A DNA stretch of 64,000 nt, from the NCBI RefSeq assembly GCF_000737515.1, contig NZ_CP006587.1:1655001-1719000 (forward strand), written 5' to 3'. The DNA is from Hymenobacter sp. APR13. GTDB taxonomy: Bacteria > Bacteroidota > Bacteroidia > Cytophagales > Hymenobacteraceae. The stretch's first letter is position 1, and the number at the start of each line of letters is the position of its first letter. The translations under genes and the position numbers were made by a program. Below, piece after piece: positions 26,015 to 36,446 of the stretch. The notes under the pieces were generated by a model. It was given only the letters and a program-made list of their open reading frames with translations. It searched no databases and was not told where the DNA came from.

Positions 26015-26881
26015 CTAAAACTGCACGCCCAGCCCGATGCGGGCATCCAGGGCGGTGCGGGTGCGGGTCCAGCGGTACTCGTAGGTATTTTCCACGGCGG
26101 CCTCGTTGTTGAAGGTGGTGCTGGTGGGCATCCAGTGCATGGCCCCCACCGCCACGTCCAGAATCAGGCGCCGGCCGTGGGCGTTAGGGCGGGTGCCGGC
26201 CTGCCAGCCGCCGTACACGCCAGCCCCGGCGGCACGCACCATGGCGTAGGGCTTGCCGGCCAGAATCCGCTCATCCTGAAACCCAATCTTGCGGTACGAC
26301 ACCGTAGGAGCCACGTAGAAACCCGCCAGCGCCGACACCCGGCGGCTGGGCACGGCGTAGTAGCGCAGCTGCAGCCCGCCGCCGCCCCGGCGCTGCTCGG
26401 AGTTGCCGCCGTTCAGCAGCACCTCCAGGCCCGCGCTGGTGCGCTTGCCCAGCTGCCGCTCGTAGCTGAGCAACAAGGGCAGCGCCCAGGGCTTCGGGGT
26501 GAACAAGTCATAGTTGACCGCGTTTTCGAACACCATGTTGGCCAGATCCACGCGCAGCACGTTGCGGCCCGCGGTGGCAGGAGTGGCTGCTGGCGCCGGG
26601 GTGCCGGCGTCGGCGGCCCGGCCCGGGGCATCTGCCGGCTGCTCGTATCTTGGCGACGTGGCACGGTTGGAGTCGTTGCTGGCGAAGACACTAGCCACAG
26701 GGCCGGTGGCGCCCGCTGGGCCGGCCAGCAGCTGCCGCAGCTGTTGCGCGCTGATGGCACTGGGGTTGGCCGTTTCCTGGTGCCGGTGCTGGGCGGCAGC
26801 AGCAAAGGCCATTCCCGATGCAGCCAACAGCAGCAAAGCGCGTTTGTAGAAGAGCGTCCGGCAACCAGTAAACGTGTTCAT
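26015..26881 (-). CDS. Exported hypothetical protein, probable outer-membrane barrel
   Basis: This 288-residue protein has a signal peptide (FYKRALLLLAASGMAFAAAAQ) and a His/Gln/Ala-rich low-complexity stretch to about residue 105. About 180 residues of alternating strands follow, with Tyr, Arg and Gly turns (LLLSYERQLGKRTSAGLEVL, GLQLRYYAVPSRRVSALAGF), ending in ARIGLGVQF, a C-terminal aromatic like a barrel closing strand. I do not recognise a named family. It converges on DUF4159 with only 7 bp between stops. The start at 26881 is set by the signal peptide. Confidence 0.75.
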   Translation of the reverse strand: MNTFTGCRTLFYKRALLLLAASGMAFAAAAQHRHQETANPSAISAQQLRQLLAGPAGATGPVASVFASNDSNRATSPRYEQPADAPGRAADAGTPAPAATPATAGRNVLRVDLANMVFENAVNYDLFTPKPWALPLLLSYERQLGKRTSAGLEVLLNGGNSEQRRGGGGLQLRYYAVPSRRVSALAGFYVAPTVSYRKIGFQDERILAGKPYAMVRAAGAGVYGGWQAGTRPNAHGRRLILDVAVGAMHWMPTSTTFNNEAAVENTYEYRWTRTRTALDARIGLGVQF

Positions 26882-27072
26882 AATGCAGTGAATGTGGCGA
26901 GGTGGATAAGGATGAATCAAAAGTGCACGAAGGGTGGCCGGTGGGCAAACCATTCGGGCCGTTCCTCCGACTTTACCTTTCCATCAGCTTCCTGCCTTAT
27001 GGCCGTTTAGAAGCCGAAAAACCAACCTTGCATCAGACTTTATAAGCCTTCCTCTACCTTCTGTTTTTCTCT

Positions 27073-28056
<984 letters not shown>

Positions 28057-28078
28057 GGCTTGGGGCGGTCTAAAAGCA

Positions 28079-28170
28079 CGTCATGCTGAGCTTGCCGAAG
28101 CATCTCTACCGCTTCGTTGCAATAGTAAATCAACGAAGCGTAGAGATGCTTCGGCAAGCTCAGCATGACG
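28079..28170. repeat. Long inverted repeat, family B (copy B3)
   Basis: Arms 28079-28119 (41 bp) and 28131-28170 (40 bp) are complementary except for a single-base bulge, with an 11-bp centre. The outer word is CGTCATGCTGAGC. The loop region TTGCAATAGTAA is shared with copy B4. It lies inside the moxR operon, between moxR and DUF58. Confidence 0.95.
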
Positions 28171-28192
28171 TTCACTCCTTGCACTTAACCAC

Positions 28193-29068
28193 ATGCTTTC
28201 CCCCGAACTCCTTCACGCCTTACACAACCTGCCGCTGGCGGCCAAGCGGGCGGCTGAAGGCTTTCTGCATGGCGCGCACCTGAGCCGGCGCAAGGGCGCG
28301 GGCATGGAGTTCAGCCAGTACCGCCCCTACCAGCCCGGCGACGACCTGCGCCGCCTCGACTGGCGCCTGGCCGCCCGCTCCGACCGTTATTACCTGCGCG
28401 AGTCGGACGTAGATACCAGCCTGACCGTGCACCTCGTGCTGGATGCCACCGCCAGCATGAACCACCCCGACGACAACGGCCTCACCAAGCTCGACTACGC
28501 CCGGCTGCTGCTGGGCGCGCTGGCCTACCTGGCCCAGCAGCAGGGCGACGCCGTAGGCCTCACGATTCTGCACCCGGCCGGCCTGCGCCACCTGCCGCCC
28601 CGCGCCGACGCCCGCCAGCTGCCGCGCCTCTACCACGCCCTGGAAACCGCCGAAGCGGCGGGCACCTTCCCCACTCAGGAAACCCTGGCGCCCCTCACGG
28701 CCCGCCGCCAGCGCGCCCTAGTGGTGTGCGCCACCGATATGTATGAGCAGGATGCCGAAATGGAGCGCCTGCTCACGCGCCTGCGTGCCGCCTCGGGCGA
28801 GGTGCTGCTGCTGCATCTGATGGCTGGCAACGAGCTCAACTTCAGCTTCCGCGGCGCCGTGACGTTCGAGGACCTGGAAACCGGCCAGCGCCTGCAGCTC
28901 AACGCCGACCAGCAGCGCGCCACTTGGCAGCCGCAGCTGCAACAGTGGCTGCGCGCCACCGCCCAGCAGGCCCGCCGCCACGGCTTCGACTACCACCAAC
29001 TCAGCACCGCCGAACCCCTCACCCAAGCCATCCGCGAGTTCCTGCGCCGCCGGGTTTCTATGGGGTAG
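28193..29068 (+). CDS. DUF58 domain protein of the MoxR cluster
   Basis: This 291-residue protein carries the DUF58 signature FSQYRPYQPGDDLRRLDWRL followed by a von Willebrand A-like domain with the metal-site start LVLDATASM (a DxTxS form of DxSxS). No membrane segment is visible. In Bacteroidota the protein is a standard partner of MoxR. It is encoded between moxR and batA, with family-B inverted repeats on both sides. Confidence 0.9.
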   Translation: MLSPELLHALHNLPLAAKRAAEGFLHGAHLSRRKGAGMEFSQYRPYQPGDDLRRLDWRLAARSDRYYLRESDVDTSLTVHLVLDATASMNHPDDNGLTKLDYARLLLGALAYLAQQQGDAVGLTILHPAGLRHLPPRADARQLPRLYHALETAEAAGTFPTQETLAPLTARRQRALVVCATDMYEQDAEMERLLTRLRAASGEVLLLHLMAGNELNFSFRGAVTFEDLETGQRLQLNADQQRATWQPQLQQWLRATAQQARRHGFDYHQLSTAEPLTQAIREFLRRRVSMG

Positions 29069-29103
29069 CAGGTTGGCAGAGTAATGAAGCAGTGAAGCCA
29101 AAA

Positions 29104-29208
29104 GAACGTCATGCAGAGGCGCAGCCGAAGCATCTCGCGTGCTGACGTTGCAATAGTAATCCTACATCAGCACGCGAAATGCTTCGTCTGCGCCTCTGCA
29201 TGACGTTC
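29104..29208. repeat. Long inverted repeat, family B (copy B4)
   Basis: Arms 29104-29145 and 29167-29208 are 42 bp each and complementary at 40 positions, around a 21-bp centre. The outer word is GAACGTCATGCAGAGGC. It lies between DUF58 and batA in the same transcript and runs into the possible upstream starts of the batA frame. Confidence 0.95.
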
Positions 29209-29298
29209 CTTTATTACGCCACAACTTCACTCACCCACCACACGCAGCCCGCAGCTCAAATTCACGACCTTTCCTCCGCCACTTCACCGCCGTTCGTT

Positions 29299-30903
29299 TT
29301 GCCCACGATTCTTCTTTCTGATGCTGCTGCCGGCTGGCTGGCGCTGCTGGCGCTGGCGGTTCCGGTGGCTATTCACTTATGGAACCGGCGGCCGGGGCGC
29401 ACGGTGCCTATGGGCAGTGTGCGCTGGCTGCAGGCCGCCGCCAACCGCCGCCTGCGCAACCTGCGGCTGGAGCAGCTGGCGCTGCTGCTGCTGCGGGCCG
29501 CCATCGTGGGGCTGGTAGCGCTGGCCCTGGCTGGGCCCCAATGGCAGCAGCAACGCCCGGCCCGTCCGGTGCGGGGCCTGGTACTGCTGGCTCCGGAAGT
29601 ACTGCATCCCGAAGTGCTGCCCAGCCTGCGTCCGACCCTCGACTCGCTGCGCCGCCGCGGCTACGAGCTGCGGCAGTTCGCGCCCAACTTCCGCCCGATT
29701 TCCGCCGCCGCCTGGCAGCAGCCCGATTCACTGGCGCTACTCCGGCCAACAACCGGCGCCGCCCCCGACGACTACTGGCTGCGCGCCCGCCAGGCCGCCG
29801 ACTCGTTTCCGGGCCGGCCGCTGCGGGTGCTGAGCGGCGCGGCGTTGCCACACTTCCGCGGCGCCCGCCCCACCCTGCCGGCGCGCCTCAGCTGGCAAAC
29901 CGTCACACTACCCGATTCCAGCACGTGGCTGGCGCAGGCCGGGCAGTTTTCGCCTGATTCGCTACGCCTGCTCGTGGGCAGCAGCCAGGAAGAAGGCACA
30001 ACGTTCCGGATGGTGCGCCTGGCCCGGCCGCGCAGCAACGGGCCGCTGGCGGTGGCCGGGCTGGCCGGCCTGCGCTACCAGGCCGGTAATCCGGCCAGAC
30101 TGCAGCAGGACGGCCAGCCCGAGGTGGTGGTGCAAACCGAGCCGCTGCGGGTGGTGCTGTATGCAGATAGCCGCCACGCCGTCGCCGCCCGCTACCTGCG
30201 CGCCGCGCTGCAGGCCGTGACTCCGGGCCTGGCCCGGCCGCTGGAAATCCGCACCGTGACGCCTGCCGCCGATTTATCCGCCTCGCCTGACTGGCTACTT
30301 TGGCTGAGTGACGACCCAGTTCCGGCCGCGTGGCTGGCACGGGCACGGCAGGGCGGCCACCTCTGGCAAGAAACCGCCGCCGCTGGTGTGCCCGTCGCCA
30401 CCCACCTCCACTTGGCCGGCCTCCTGCCCGATGCCGCCGCCCCCGTGGAGGTGCTCCGGCTGGATACCAGCCGCGTTCCGGCCAGTCAGGTCGTCGTCTG
30501 GCAGACGGGGGCCGGCCAGCCGGTGCTGCTGCGCGAGCCGGCCGGCCGCGGCAGCCGCTACCTACTGCGCACCCACCTGCAGCCCGCCGCCACCAGCCTC
30601 CCCGAAACCGCCGCCCTGCCCACCCTGCTGCTGCACCTGCTCCGCACCGAATCCGCCGATGCGCCGCTGTTTGCCGCCCGCCCCGCCCCTGGCGAGCGCC
30701 GCCGGCTGGATGCCCGGCAGCTGGGTGCAGCGCCGTGGCAGCCAGTTAGCCGTCTGCCCGCCCAGGGCCGGCGGCAGCTGCCGCCGCCGGTGCTGGTGGA
30801 TGTGCGGGCCTGGGTGGTGCTGGCGGCCCTGCTGTTGTTTGCCCTGGAAAGAGGCCTGGCCTACCGTCGGTCCGTTGTTTCGCCTACCCTTGCTACCGCC
30901 TGA
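29299..30903 (+). CDS. BatA-like aerotolerance N-terminal domain membrane protein
   Basis: This protein of about 534 residues has the BatA N-terminal domain: a membrane helix (WLALLALAVPVAIHLW), NRRPGRTVPMGSVRWLQ, a second helix (LALLLLRAAIVGLVALALAG), then a large periplasmic region and a final helix (VVLAALLLFALERGLAYRR). The TTG at 29299 places the first helix next to the N-terminus, as in the family. In-frame ATGs at 29179 and 29200 lie in repeat B4 and are less likely. The stop overlaps the next gene's ATG (TGATG), so the two are translationally coupled. Confidence 0.8.
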   Translation: MPTILLSDAAAGWLALLALAVPVAIHLWNRRPGRTVPMGSVRWLQAAANRRLRNLRLEQLALLLLRAAIVGLVALALAGPQWQQQRPARPVRGLVLLAPEVLHPEVLPSLRPTLDSLRRRGYELRQFAPNFRPISAAAWQQPDSLALLRPTTGAAPDDYWLRARQAADSFPGRPLRVLSGAALPHFRGARPTLPARLSWQTVTLPDSSTWLAQAGQFSPDSLRLLVGSSQEEGTTFRMVRLARPRSNGPLAVAGLAGLRYQAGNPARLQQDGQPEVVVQTEPLRVVLYADSRHAVAARYLRAALQAVTPGLARPLEIRTVTPAADLSASPDWLLWLSDDPVPAAWLARARQGGHLWQETAAAGVPVATHLHLAGLLPDAAAPVEVLRLDTSRVPASQVVVWQTGAGQPVLLREPAGRGSRYLLRTHLQPAATSLPETAALPTLLLHLLRTESADAPLFAARPAPGERRRLDARQLGAAPWQPVSRLPAQGRRQLPPPVLVDVRAWVVLAALLLFALERGLAYRRSVVSPTLATA

Positions 30904-33158
30904 TGCCGACCACCACCGATACCTTTTCCGGCCCGGCGCTGCTGGCCGGCATTGCCCGCCGCCAGGCCCGCCGCGCCAGCGGGGCCGTGCTGCTACTGGC
31001 GGCGGCGACCGGACTAGCCGGGTGGGCCTGGTGTCGGCACTGGCCCACCGCCGCGCCGGTGCTAATCGGCTTACTGGTGGCGCTGCTGGTTGTGGTGGCG
31101 CTGCTGCTCTACCGCCTGCACCAGCCCCGCCTGCCGGTCCTGGCCCGCCGCCTCGACCGCCTCTATCCTTCGCTGGAAGACAGCACCGGCCTGCTGCTGC
31201 CCAACCCGGCGCGCCCCCTCAACCTGCTGGAGCAGCTGCAGCAGCAGCGCATCAATGAGCGGCTGGCGGAGCTGCAGCAGGCCCAGCCGCAGCTGCTGCC
31301 GTTCGCCTGGAAGCCGGTAGCAGGCGGCGTGGGGGCGTTGCTGCTGCTGGCGGCCGGCAGCTGGCTTTATCATCCTCCCCAGCCTAAACCAGACCCGCTG
31401 CTGGCTGTGCGCTTTCCGGCGGTGGAAACGGCGGCCGCTAAACCGGGCCAGTCGGCGCCGCCCCGGCTGCTGGGCACCCGCATCCGGGTGCAGCCGCCGG
31501 CCTACACGCGCCGGGCTGCTTATGCTCCCACCGGCCTGAGCTTCAGCTGTCCAGCCGGCTCGCGGGTGCGCTGGACGGTGCAGGTGAGTGCGGCCGGTAG
31601 TGCGCCGCCCGTGCTGGAAATGGGCAAACTGCGGCGGCCGTTTCGGGCCGTGGCGGGCCAGCCCACGCAGTTTGTGGTGGAGCTGCCGGCCACGACGTCG
31701 GGGCTGTATCACCTGCGTTTCGCGGGGCAGAACTCCGAGGAATACGCCCTCGACGTGCAGCCCGACCGCGCCCCCACCCTCCAGCTCCAGACGCCCAAGC
31801 CCTACACCCTCATCGAGTTCGGCCAGCGCCCGCAGGTGGCGGTGCGCGTGGCTCTGCGCGACGACTACGGCCTGAGCGAGGCCCAATTGGTGGCCACCGT
31901 GGCCCAGGGCCAGGGCGAGGCCGTGAAGTTCAGGGAGGTAGTCACCAACCTCAGCGCCGCCCTGCGCGGCCAGCCCCGGCAGGCCACGCTGGCCTCGGTG
32001 CTGAACCTGCCGGCGCTGGGCCTCACCTACGGCGACGAAGTGTACTTCTACGTCCAGACCCGCGACAATTTCCGCCAGCTCACCCGCTCCGACACCTACC
32101 TCGTGCAGTGGGAAGACACCACCGTGCAGGACGGCCTCACCGACATTTCCCTCAGCGTGAACGTGGTGCCGGCCTACTTCCGCAGCCAGCGCCAGATCAT
32201 CATCGACACCGAGAAGCTGCTGGCTGAAAAGCCCAGGCTGACGGCCACCGACTTCGCGGAGCGCGGCAACAACCTGGGCTTCGACCAAAAGGTGCTGCGC
32301 CTGCGCTACGGCAAGTTTCTGGGCGAAGAATTCGAGGGCAGCATCGGCGAAACCGCCGGCCCTTCCGCCGCCGATAAAGACGACGACGACCATAAACAAG
32401 GCGAAACCGACCACGCCACCGAAAACCCCGCCGAGCACGCCGGCCACGACGACCACGGCCACGCCGACCACTCGCCGGCCGGCGAGGCCAGCGCTGCCAG
32501 CGGCGCCGCGGCCCTCATGGATGCCTACGTGCACAAGCACGACGACTCCGAAACCGCCGACTTTCTGGAACCCGAGGTGAAAGCCAAGCTGCGCGGGGTA
32601 CTCAGCCAGATGTGGGAAGCCGAGCTGCGGCTGCGGCTGGCCAAGCCCGCCGAGGCTCTGCCCTACGAGTACCGCGCCCTGCGCCTGCTCAAGCAGGTGC
32701 AGCAGCAAACCCGCGCCTACGTGCGCAACGCCGGCTACAACCCGCCCGCCCTGCCAGAAGCCACCCTGCGCCTGTCCGGTGAGTTGGGCAACGCCGCCGC
32801 GCCCCGCCACACCCGTCAGCTGCAGGCCCCGGCCACCCAGCCCGAAATTAGGGCGGCGGTGCGGCTGCTGGCGGCCCTGCGCGCCGGCCAGCCCGCCACA
32901 TCTGCTGATGCCGTGCTGCTGGACCGCGCCGGGCAGGCCGTAGCCCAGGCCGCGCTGCAGCGACCCGGCGCCTACCTGGCCGCCGTGCGGGCCCTGCGCC
33001 AGCTGGCTGCCGATGCCCGCGCCGCCCGCCCCACCTGCGCCCCCTGCTTCGCGCCCGCCGAAAAAGCCCTGGCCGCCCTGCTCCCGGCGCCGCCGGCCGC
33101 ACCCACCCGCTCGCCCCGCCCCGACCGCCTGGGCCAACGCTACCTGCAAGCGCTATGA
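30903..33158 (+). CDS. DUF4175-like membrane protein of the MoxR cluster
   Basis: This 751-residue protein has three N-terminal membrane helices (VLLLAAATGLAGWAWC, VLIGLLVALLVVVALLLY, VAGGVGALLLLAAGSWLY). A long extracytoplasmic part follows, with beta-sandwich-like segments (DYGLSEAQLVATVAQGQGEA) and a helical C-terminal third. It resembles the DUF4175-type proteins often found after batA. Around residues 493-530 is a striking Asp/His/Glu-rich insertion (DKDDDDHKQGE and HAGHDDHGHADH), which could bind divalent metal. It overlaps the neighbouring genes on both sides (TGATG and ATGA), showing tight coupling. Confidence 0.75.
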   Translation: MPTTTDTFSGPALLAGIARRQARRASGAVLLLAAATGLAGWAWCRHWPTAAPVLIGLLVALLVVVALLLYRLHQPRLPVLARRLDRLYPSLEDSTGLLLPNPARPLNLLEQLQQQRINERLAELQQAQPQLLPFAWKPVAGGVGALLLLAAGSWLYHPPQPKPDPLLAVRFPAVETAAAKPGQSAPPRLLGTRIRVQPPAYTRRAAYAPTGLSFSCPAGSRVRWTVQVSAAGSAPPVLEMGKLRRPFRAVAGQPTQFVVELPATTSGLYHLRFAGQNSEEYALDVQPDRAPTLQLQTPKPYTLIEFGQRPQVAVRVALRDDYGLSEAQLVATVAQGQGEAVKFREVVTNLSAALRGQPRQATLASVLNLPALGLTYGDEVYFYVQTRDNFRQLTRSDTYLVQWEDTTVQDGLTDISLSVNVVPAYFRSQRQIIIDTEKLLAEKPRLTATDFAERGNNLGFDQKVLRLRYGKFLGEEFEGSIGETAGPSAADKDDDDHKQGETDHATENPAEHAGHDDHGHADHSPAGEASAASGAAALMDAYVHKHDDSETADFLEPEVKAKLRGVLSQMWEAELRLRLAKPAEALPYEYRALRLLKQVQQQTRAYVRNAGYNPPALPEATLRLSGELGNAAAPRHTRQLQAPATQPEIRAAVRLLAALRAGQPATSADAVLLDRAGQAVAQAALQRPGAYLAAVRALRQLAADARAARPTCAPCFAPAEKALAALLPAPPAAPTRSPRPDRLGQRYLQAL

Positions 33159-34933
33159 TGTTTTACGTTTTGTTGAGCGCCTGCCTGCTGGCGGGCTTGG
33201 GCGTGGCCCTGGCCGCTTTCTACCGCCCCGATCGGCGCCGCCGGCTGCTGCGTGTGCTGGCCGGGCTGGTGGCCGTAGCCGCGCTCTGGCTGCTTGCCTT
33301 CCCGCCCCGGCACACCGTATCGGTGGCGCGTTCCGAAGCCATTCTGCTCACCCCTGGCTACCAGCCCGACACGCTACGGACCCTGCTGCGCCGCCTGGGA
33401 CCGGCTACACGTGTTTGGTTTTATGCGCCTGATTCCGGTGCGGCCGTTCCAACCGTGGCCGTGGCCGTGGCCCGACTGGGCGCGCTGGCCGAGCAGCGGC
33501 CGGCGCTGCGCTACCTGCACCTGCTGGGCGCCGGGCTGCCAGCCGCCGTAGTGCCAGAGCTGGATTCCATTCGACTGCTTTGGCACACGCCGCCTGCCCC
33601 GGCCGGCTTTCAGGCCGCCGCCTGGAACCGACGTTTGGAGCTGGGCCAGCCGCTGGTGGTGGAAGGCCGCTACCGCGCCGCCGCCCCCGGCCCGGTGTGG
33701 GTGCGGCTGCAAGCTGCCGGCGCCACCCACGACTCGGTGCAACTCCCGGGCGGCAGTGGCAGGTTTCAACTGCGCTACACGCCCAAGGCTGCCGGCCGGT
33801 TGGTAGCCACGGTTTCGGCCGGGCCGCTGCGCCGCCTGCTGACTGCTGAGCCGGTGCCCGCTGAAGTACTGCCGACTCGTCCGCTGCGGGTGCTGCTGCT
33901 GGCGGCCACGCCTTCGTTTGAGTTGAAGTTCCTGCGCAACCACTTGGCCGCGCGGCAGCACGCCGTGGCCTGGCGCACCGGCATCAGCCGCGGCCTCACC
34001 CAAACCGAGTTCAGCAACCAGCCCGCCACCGACCTCAGCCGCCTGACGCCGGCGCTGCTGGCCCGCTACGATGTAGTAGTGGCCGACGCGGCCGCTTTGG
34101 GCGGCCTTGCCGGCCCCGAGGCGCAGGCCGTACACACGGCCCAGCGCACGGCGGGCCTGGGCCTGGTAGTGCTGGCCGAAACCACCACGCCCCCACGCAG
34201 TCTGGGCGGTGCCACCACCATGCGCGTGCTGCCCCAGCCCGCCACCGACCGGCCGCAGCGCCTAGCGTGGCCGGCCACCAAAGCCGTGGTGCCCGCTACC
34301 CTGCAGCTAAGTGCCCCAGCCCGGCTGCTGGTGGGCATTGCCAATCCGGCCCGGGCGGTGGTGGCGGCCCAGCGCCTGGGGGTGGGCACGGTGGTGGTTT
34401 CGGTGCTGCCTGAAACGTATCCGTGGGTGCTGCAGAACGAAACCGCCACGTACGCCGCCTATTGGAGCCGGCTGCTTTCTGCGGCCGCCCGGCCGGAAAC
34501 CGCCGCCACCGAGTGGATGGCGCTGGAGCCCTGGCCGCGCGCCGGGCTGCCGGTAGCGCTGCAGCTGGCCGGCGGCGCTGCATCCGCTACCCGGCCAGCG
34601 CTGGTATCGAATGCCGCTGGTGGGCCGCTGGGCCGGCTGGCGCTACGCCAGGATGCCTTGCTGCCGGAGTGGAGCACTGCCACCTATTGGCCAACCCAAT
34701 CCGGCTGGCAGCAGTTGCAGCGGCCCGGCCTGCCGGCGCAATGGTTGTATATTTTCGGAGCACAGGACTGGCAGGCGGCAGAGCAGTTACGCCGTGCGTC
34801 TGCCCTACTCCAACCAGCAGGTATTGCTGCTGCATCAACCCCGGCACAGCAGCAGATAGCGTGGCCCGCCGGCTGGTTTGTAGCGCTGTTTGTGCTGGCT
34901 GCCGGCTTTTTGTGGCTGGAGGAAAAACTCTAA
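33155..34933 (+). CDS. Membrane-anchored hypothetical protein of the MoxR cluster
   Basis: This 592-residue protein has two N-terminal helices (FYVLLSACLLAGLGVALAAF, VLAGLVAVAALWLLAF) and a C-terminal one (WFVALFVLAAGFLWL). The middle is periplasmic, with an Ig-like stretch (about 150-220) and a glutamine-amidotransferase-like segment (PLRVLLLAATPSFELKFLRN ... RYDVVVADAAALG). That layout is typical of the last protein of batA-type clusters. No catalytic residues can be assigned. It overlaps the previous gene by 4 bp (ATGA) and ends the operon. Confidence 0.75.
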   Translation: MMFYVLLSACLLAGLGVALAAFYRPDRRRRLLRVLAGLVAVAALWLLAFPPRHTVSVARSEAILLTPGYQPDTLRTLLRRLGPATRVWFYAPDSGAAVPTVAVAVARLGALAEQRPALRYLHLLGAGLPAAVVPELDSIRLLWHTPPAPAGFQAAAWNRRLELGQPLVVEGRYRAAAPGPVWVRLQAAGATHDSVQLPGGSGRFQLRYTPKAAGRLVATVSAGPLRRLLTAEPVPAEVLPTRPLRVLLLAATPSFELKFLRNHLAARQHAVAWRTGISRGLTQTEFSNQPATDLSRLTPALLARYDVVVADAAALGGLAGPEAQAVHTAQRTAGLGLVVLAETTTPPRSLGGATTMRVLPQPATDRPQRLAWPATKAVVPATLQLSAPARLLVGIANPARAVVAAQRLGVGTVVVSVLPETYPWVLQNETATYAAYWSRLLSAAARPETAATEWMALEPWPRAGLPVALQLAGGAASATRPALVSNAAGGPLGRLALRQDALLPEWSTATYWPTQSGWQQLQRPGLPAQWLYIFGAQDWQAAEQLRRASALLQPAGIAAASTPAQQQIAWPAGWFVALFVLAAGFLWLEEKL

Positions 34934-35336
34934 TCGGCCAGTATAGAGCCCTTAACGATTCACCCTCTCTTTACTTCCGGTGGGAGCAGTTTGACAGTTG
35001 CTAATACCGGATATCAGGATGACCACCAAGCTTGGCATCCTCACCGTCTCCTACCAAATAATCGCCTATCATAAACACAGAATTGGCTACGGGCGCTTCT
35101 TCAGCCGGCGTGGTAGGCACTTCTGAGCTTACTGGCTCTGTGGCGGCTAGTTCACTCGCAAAGGCGTTTAGCGGAGTGGTAATACGATTCGAAGCACGCG
35201 GCACGGCGAGGGTACGTTAGATAAACTATGTGGCGGCGGCAACAACTCAGCAAGCCAACGCGCAAAGTTTGCATTTTAAATACCAAATACTTAAATATTT
35301 TTAGATTATTTCTAGCTGTGCAACCAAAAAGCAAAA
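34934..35336. other. 470-bp gap with one doubtful ORF
   Basis: Between the MoxR cluster and the lipoprotein gene at 35402 there is no clear gene. A minus-strand frame at 35001-35204 would encode 67 residues (MPRASNRITTPLNAFASELA..., Ser/Thr/Glu/Pro-rich, no signal peptide, no recognised family). Base composition is less GC-rich than the neighbours, and 35270-35320 is AT-rich. I see no promoter matching the consensus for that frame. Confidence 0.3.
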
Positions 35337-35365
35337 AGCCCGGCTTCCACGAAGGAAGCCGGGCT
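35333..35365 (-). terminator. Terminator of Thr-rich lipoprotein gene
   Basis: Stem AGCCCGGCTTCC (35337-35348) with GGAAGCCGGGCT (35354-35365), 5-nt loop, followed by TTTTT on the minus strand. Confidence 0.9.
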
Positions 35366-35401
35366 TCTGCAGGAGTCTGACCTAAGTCAGCTCCTTGTCA
35401 A

Positions 35402-35653
35402 TTACTTCTGCTCGGTGGTGGTGGTCGTCGTGGTCGACGAAGCCTCCGTGGTGGTAGCAGGAGCCTCGGTGGTAGCCGGAGCAGCCATAGCCGTGGTGTC
35501 GGTAGCCATAGCCGTCGAGTCCATAGCAGGAGCCGTGGTTTCTACGGTGCCGGTTTCGGTGGTGGTGGTAGCTTCGGTGGTGGCAGGCTTAGACTCGCAA
35601 GAAGCCAGAGCTACGGCGCAGAACAGAGCGGATACCTTCAGGAGGTTGTTCAT
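35402..35653 (-). CDS. Small Thr-rich lipoprotein
   Basis: This 83-residue protein has a lipoprotein signal peptide (lipobox LASC, Cys19). The mature part is almost entirely Thr, Ala, Glu, Ser and Met in short repeats (TTEAPATTTEAS), with no hydrophobic core. It is probably a disordered, surface-tethered peptide. It is transcribed divergently from the ECF sigma factor at 35786 and has its own terminator. No function can be assigned; it may be controlled with the sigma operon through the shared intergenic inverted repeat. Confidence 0.75.
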   Translation of the reverse strand: MNNLLKVSALFCAVALASCESKPATTEATTTTETGTVETTAPAMDSTAMATDTTAMAAPATTEAPATTTEASSTTTTTTTEQK

Positions 35654-35712
35654 CGTTGTGGTAAGTTTGGAAAATTTGTCTGAAAACCCCGTTCATCCGG
35701 AAAAAGCCAGAA

Positions 35713-35752
35713 GGTAACCCACCCTTGAAATTTATTTTCGTAGGGGGTTACC
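35713..35752. promoter_or_regulatory. Inverted repeat GGTAACCC...GGGTTACC before the ECF sigma gene
   Basis: Two 8-bp arms (35713-35720 and 35745-35752) flank an AT-rich 24-bp spacer, 34 bp upstream of the sigma factor start and between divergent genes. Position and symmetry suggest an operator or an alternative-sigma promoter, possibly autoregulated. No primary-sigma promoter of good quality is visible here. Confidence 0.45.
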
Positions 35753-35785
35753 CCACTGCTTCCAGGGTATTAACTGCTAAAGTGA

Positions 35786-36370
35786 ATGGCGAAGGCCACT
35801 GCTTCTTATACTGACGACGAGTTCGTGGCGGCCATCCGCCGCGGCGACGACCGCGCCCTGGCGCAGCTCTACCGGCTGCATCTGCCCATGGTGTCGCACT
35901 ATGTGCTGCAGAACAGCGGCACCGAGGACGACGCCCGGGACGTGTACCAGGAAGGCGTAATGGTGTTTTACGAGAAGGTGCGCGACAACTCCCTGGAGTT
36001 GAGCTGCCAGATCAAAACCTACCTCTACGCCGTGTGCCGCCGCCTCTGGCTGAAACGCCTCGCCGAGAAAACCCGCTTCGGCACCCGCCTCGACGACCAC
36101 GAGCCTTTCCTGGAAACAGGGGCCGAGGCCGACCTGGAGGAAGCCGAGGAGCGGGACCGGCGCTTCACCACCATGAACGAAGCCATGGAACGCCTCGGCG
36201 AACCGTGCCGCTCGTTGCTGGAAGGCTTTTATCTGCTCGACAAATCGATGCAGCAACTCACGGCGGACTTCGGCTACACCAACGCCGACAATGCCAAAAA
36301 CCAGAAGTACAAGTGCCTAGTGCGGCTGAAAAAGCTCTTTTTCACGCAGTACCAGGAAAGTGAGACATGA
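35786..36370 (+). CDS. ECF-type RNA polymerase sigma factor
   Basis: This 194-residue protein has sigma-70 region 2 (about 20-95: ALAQLYRLHLPMVSHYVLQN, EDDARDVYQEGVMVFYEKV) and region 4 (about 135-190: LGEPCRSLLEGFYLLDKSMQ, then YKCLVRLKKLFF). Region 3 is absent, which defines the extracytoplasmic-function group. The gene 76 bp downstream encodes a membrane protein with an anti-sigma-like N-terminus, the usual arrangement for a sigma/anti-sigma pair. Confidence 0.92.
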   Translation: MAKATASYTDDEFVAAIRRGDDRALAQLYRLHLPMVSHYVLQNSGTEDDARDVYQEGVMVFYEKVRDNSLELSCQIKTYLYAVCRRLWLKRLAEKTRFGTRLDDHEPFLETGAEADLEEAEERDRRFTTMNEAMERLGEPCRSLLEGFYLLDKSMQQLTADFGYTNADNAKNQKYKCLVRLKKLFFTQYQESET

Positions 36371-36446
36371 TTACTACGAAGCTTGTTGAAGAAATACAGC
36401 TGCCCACCGGCAGCCACCCTTTTTCTTTCTCAGGCTTTACCAGAAA

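Noticed and set aside
29179..29298. N-terminal extension of BatA-like protein starting at the ATG at 29179
   Set aside because: The first codons lie in the right arm of inverted repeat B4, and the extension has no family similarity. The TTG at 29299 places the membrane helix at the usual position.
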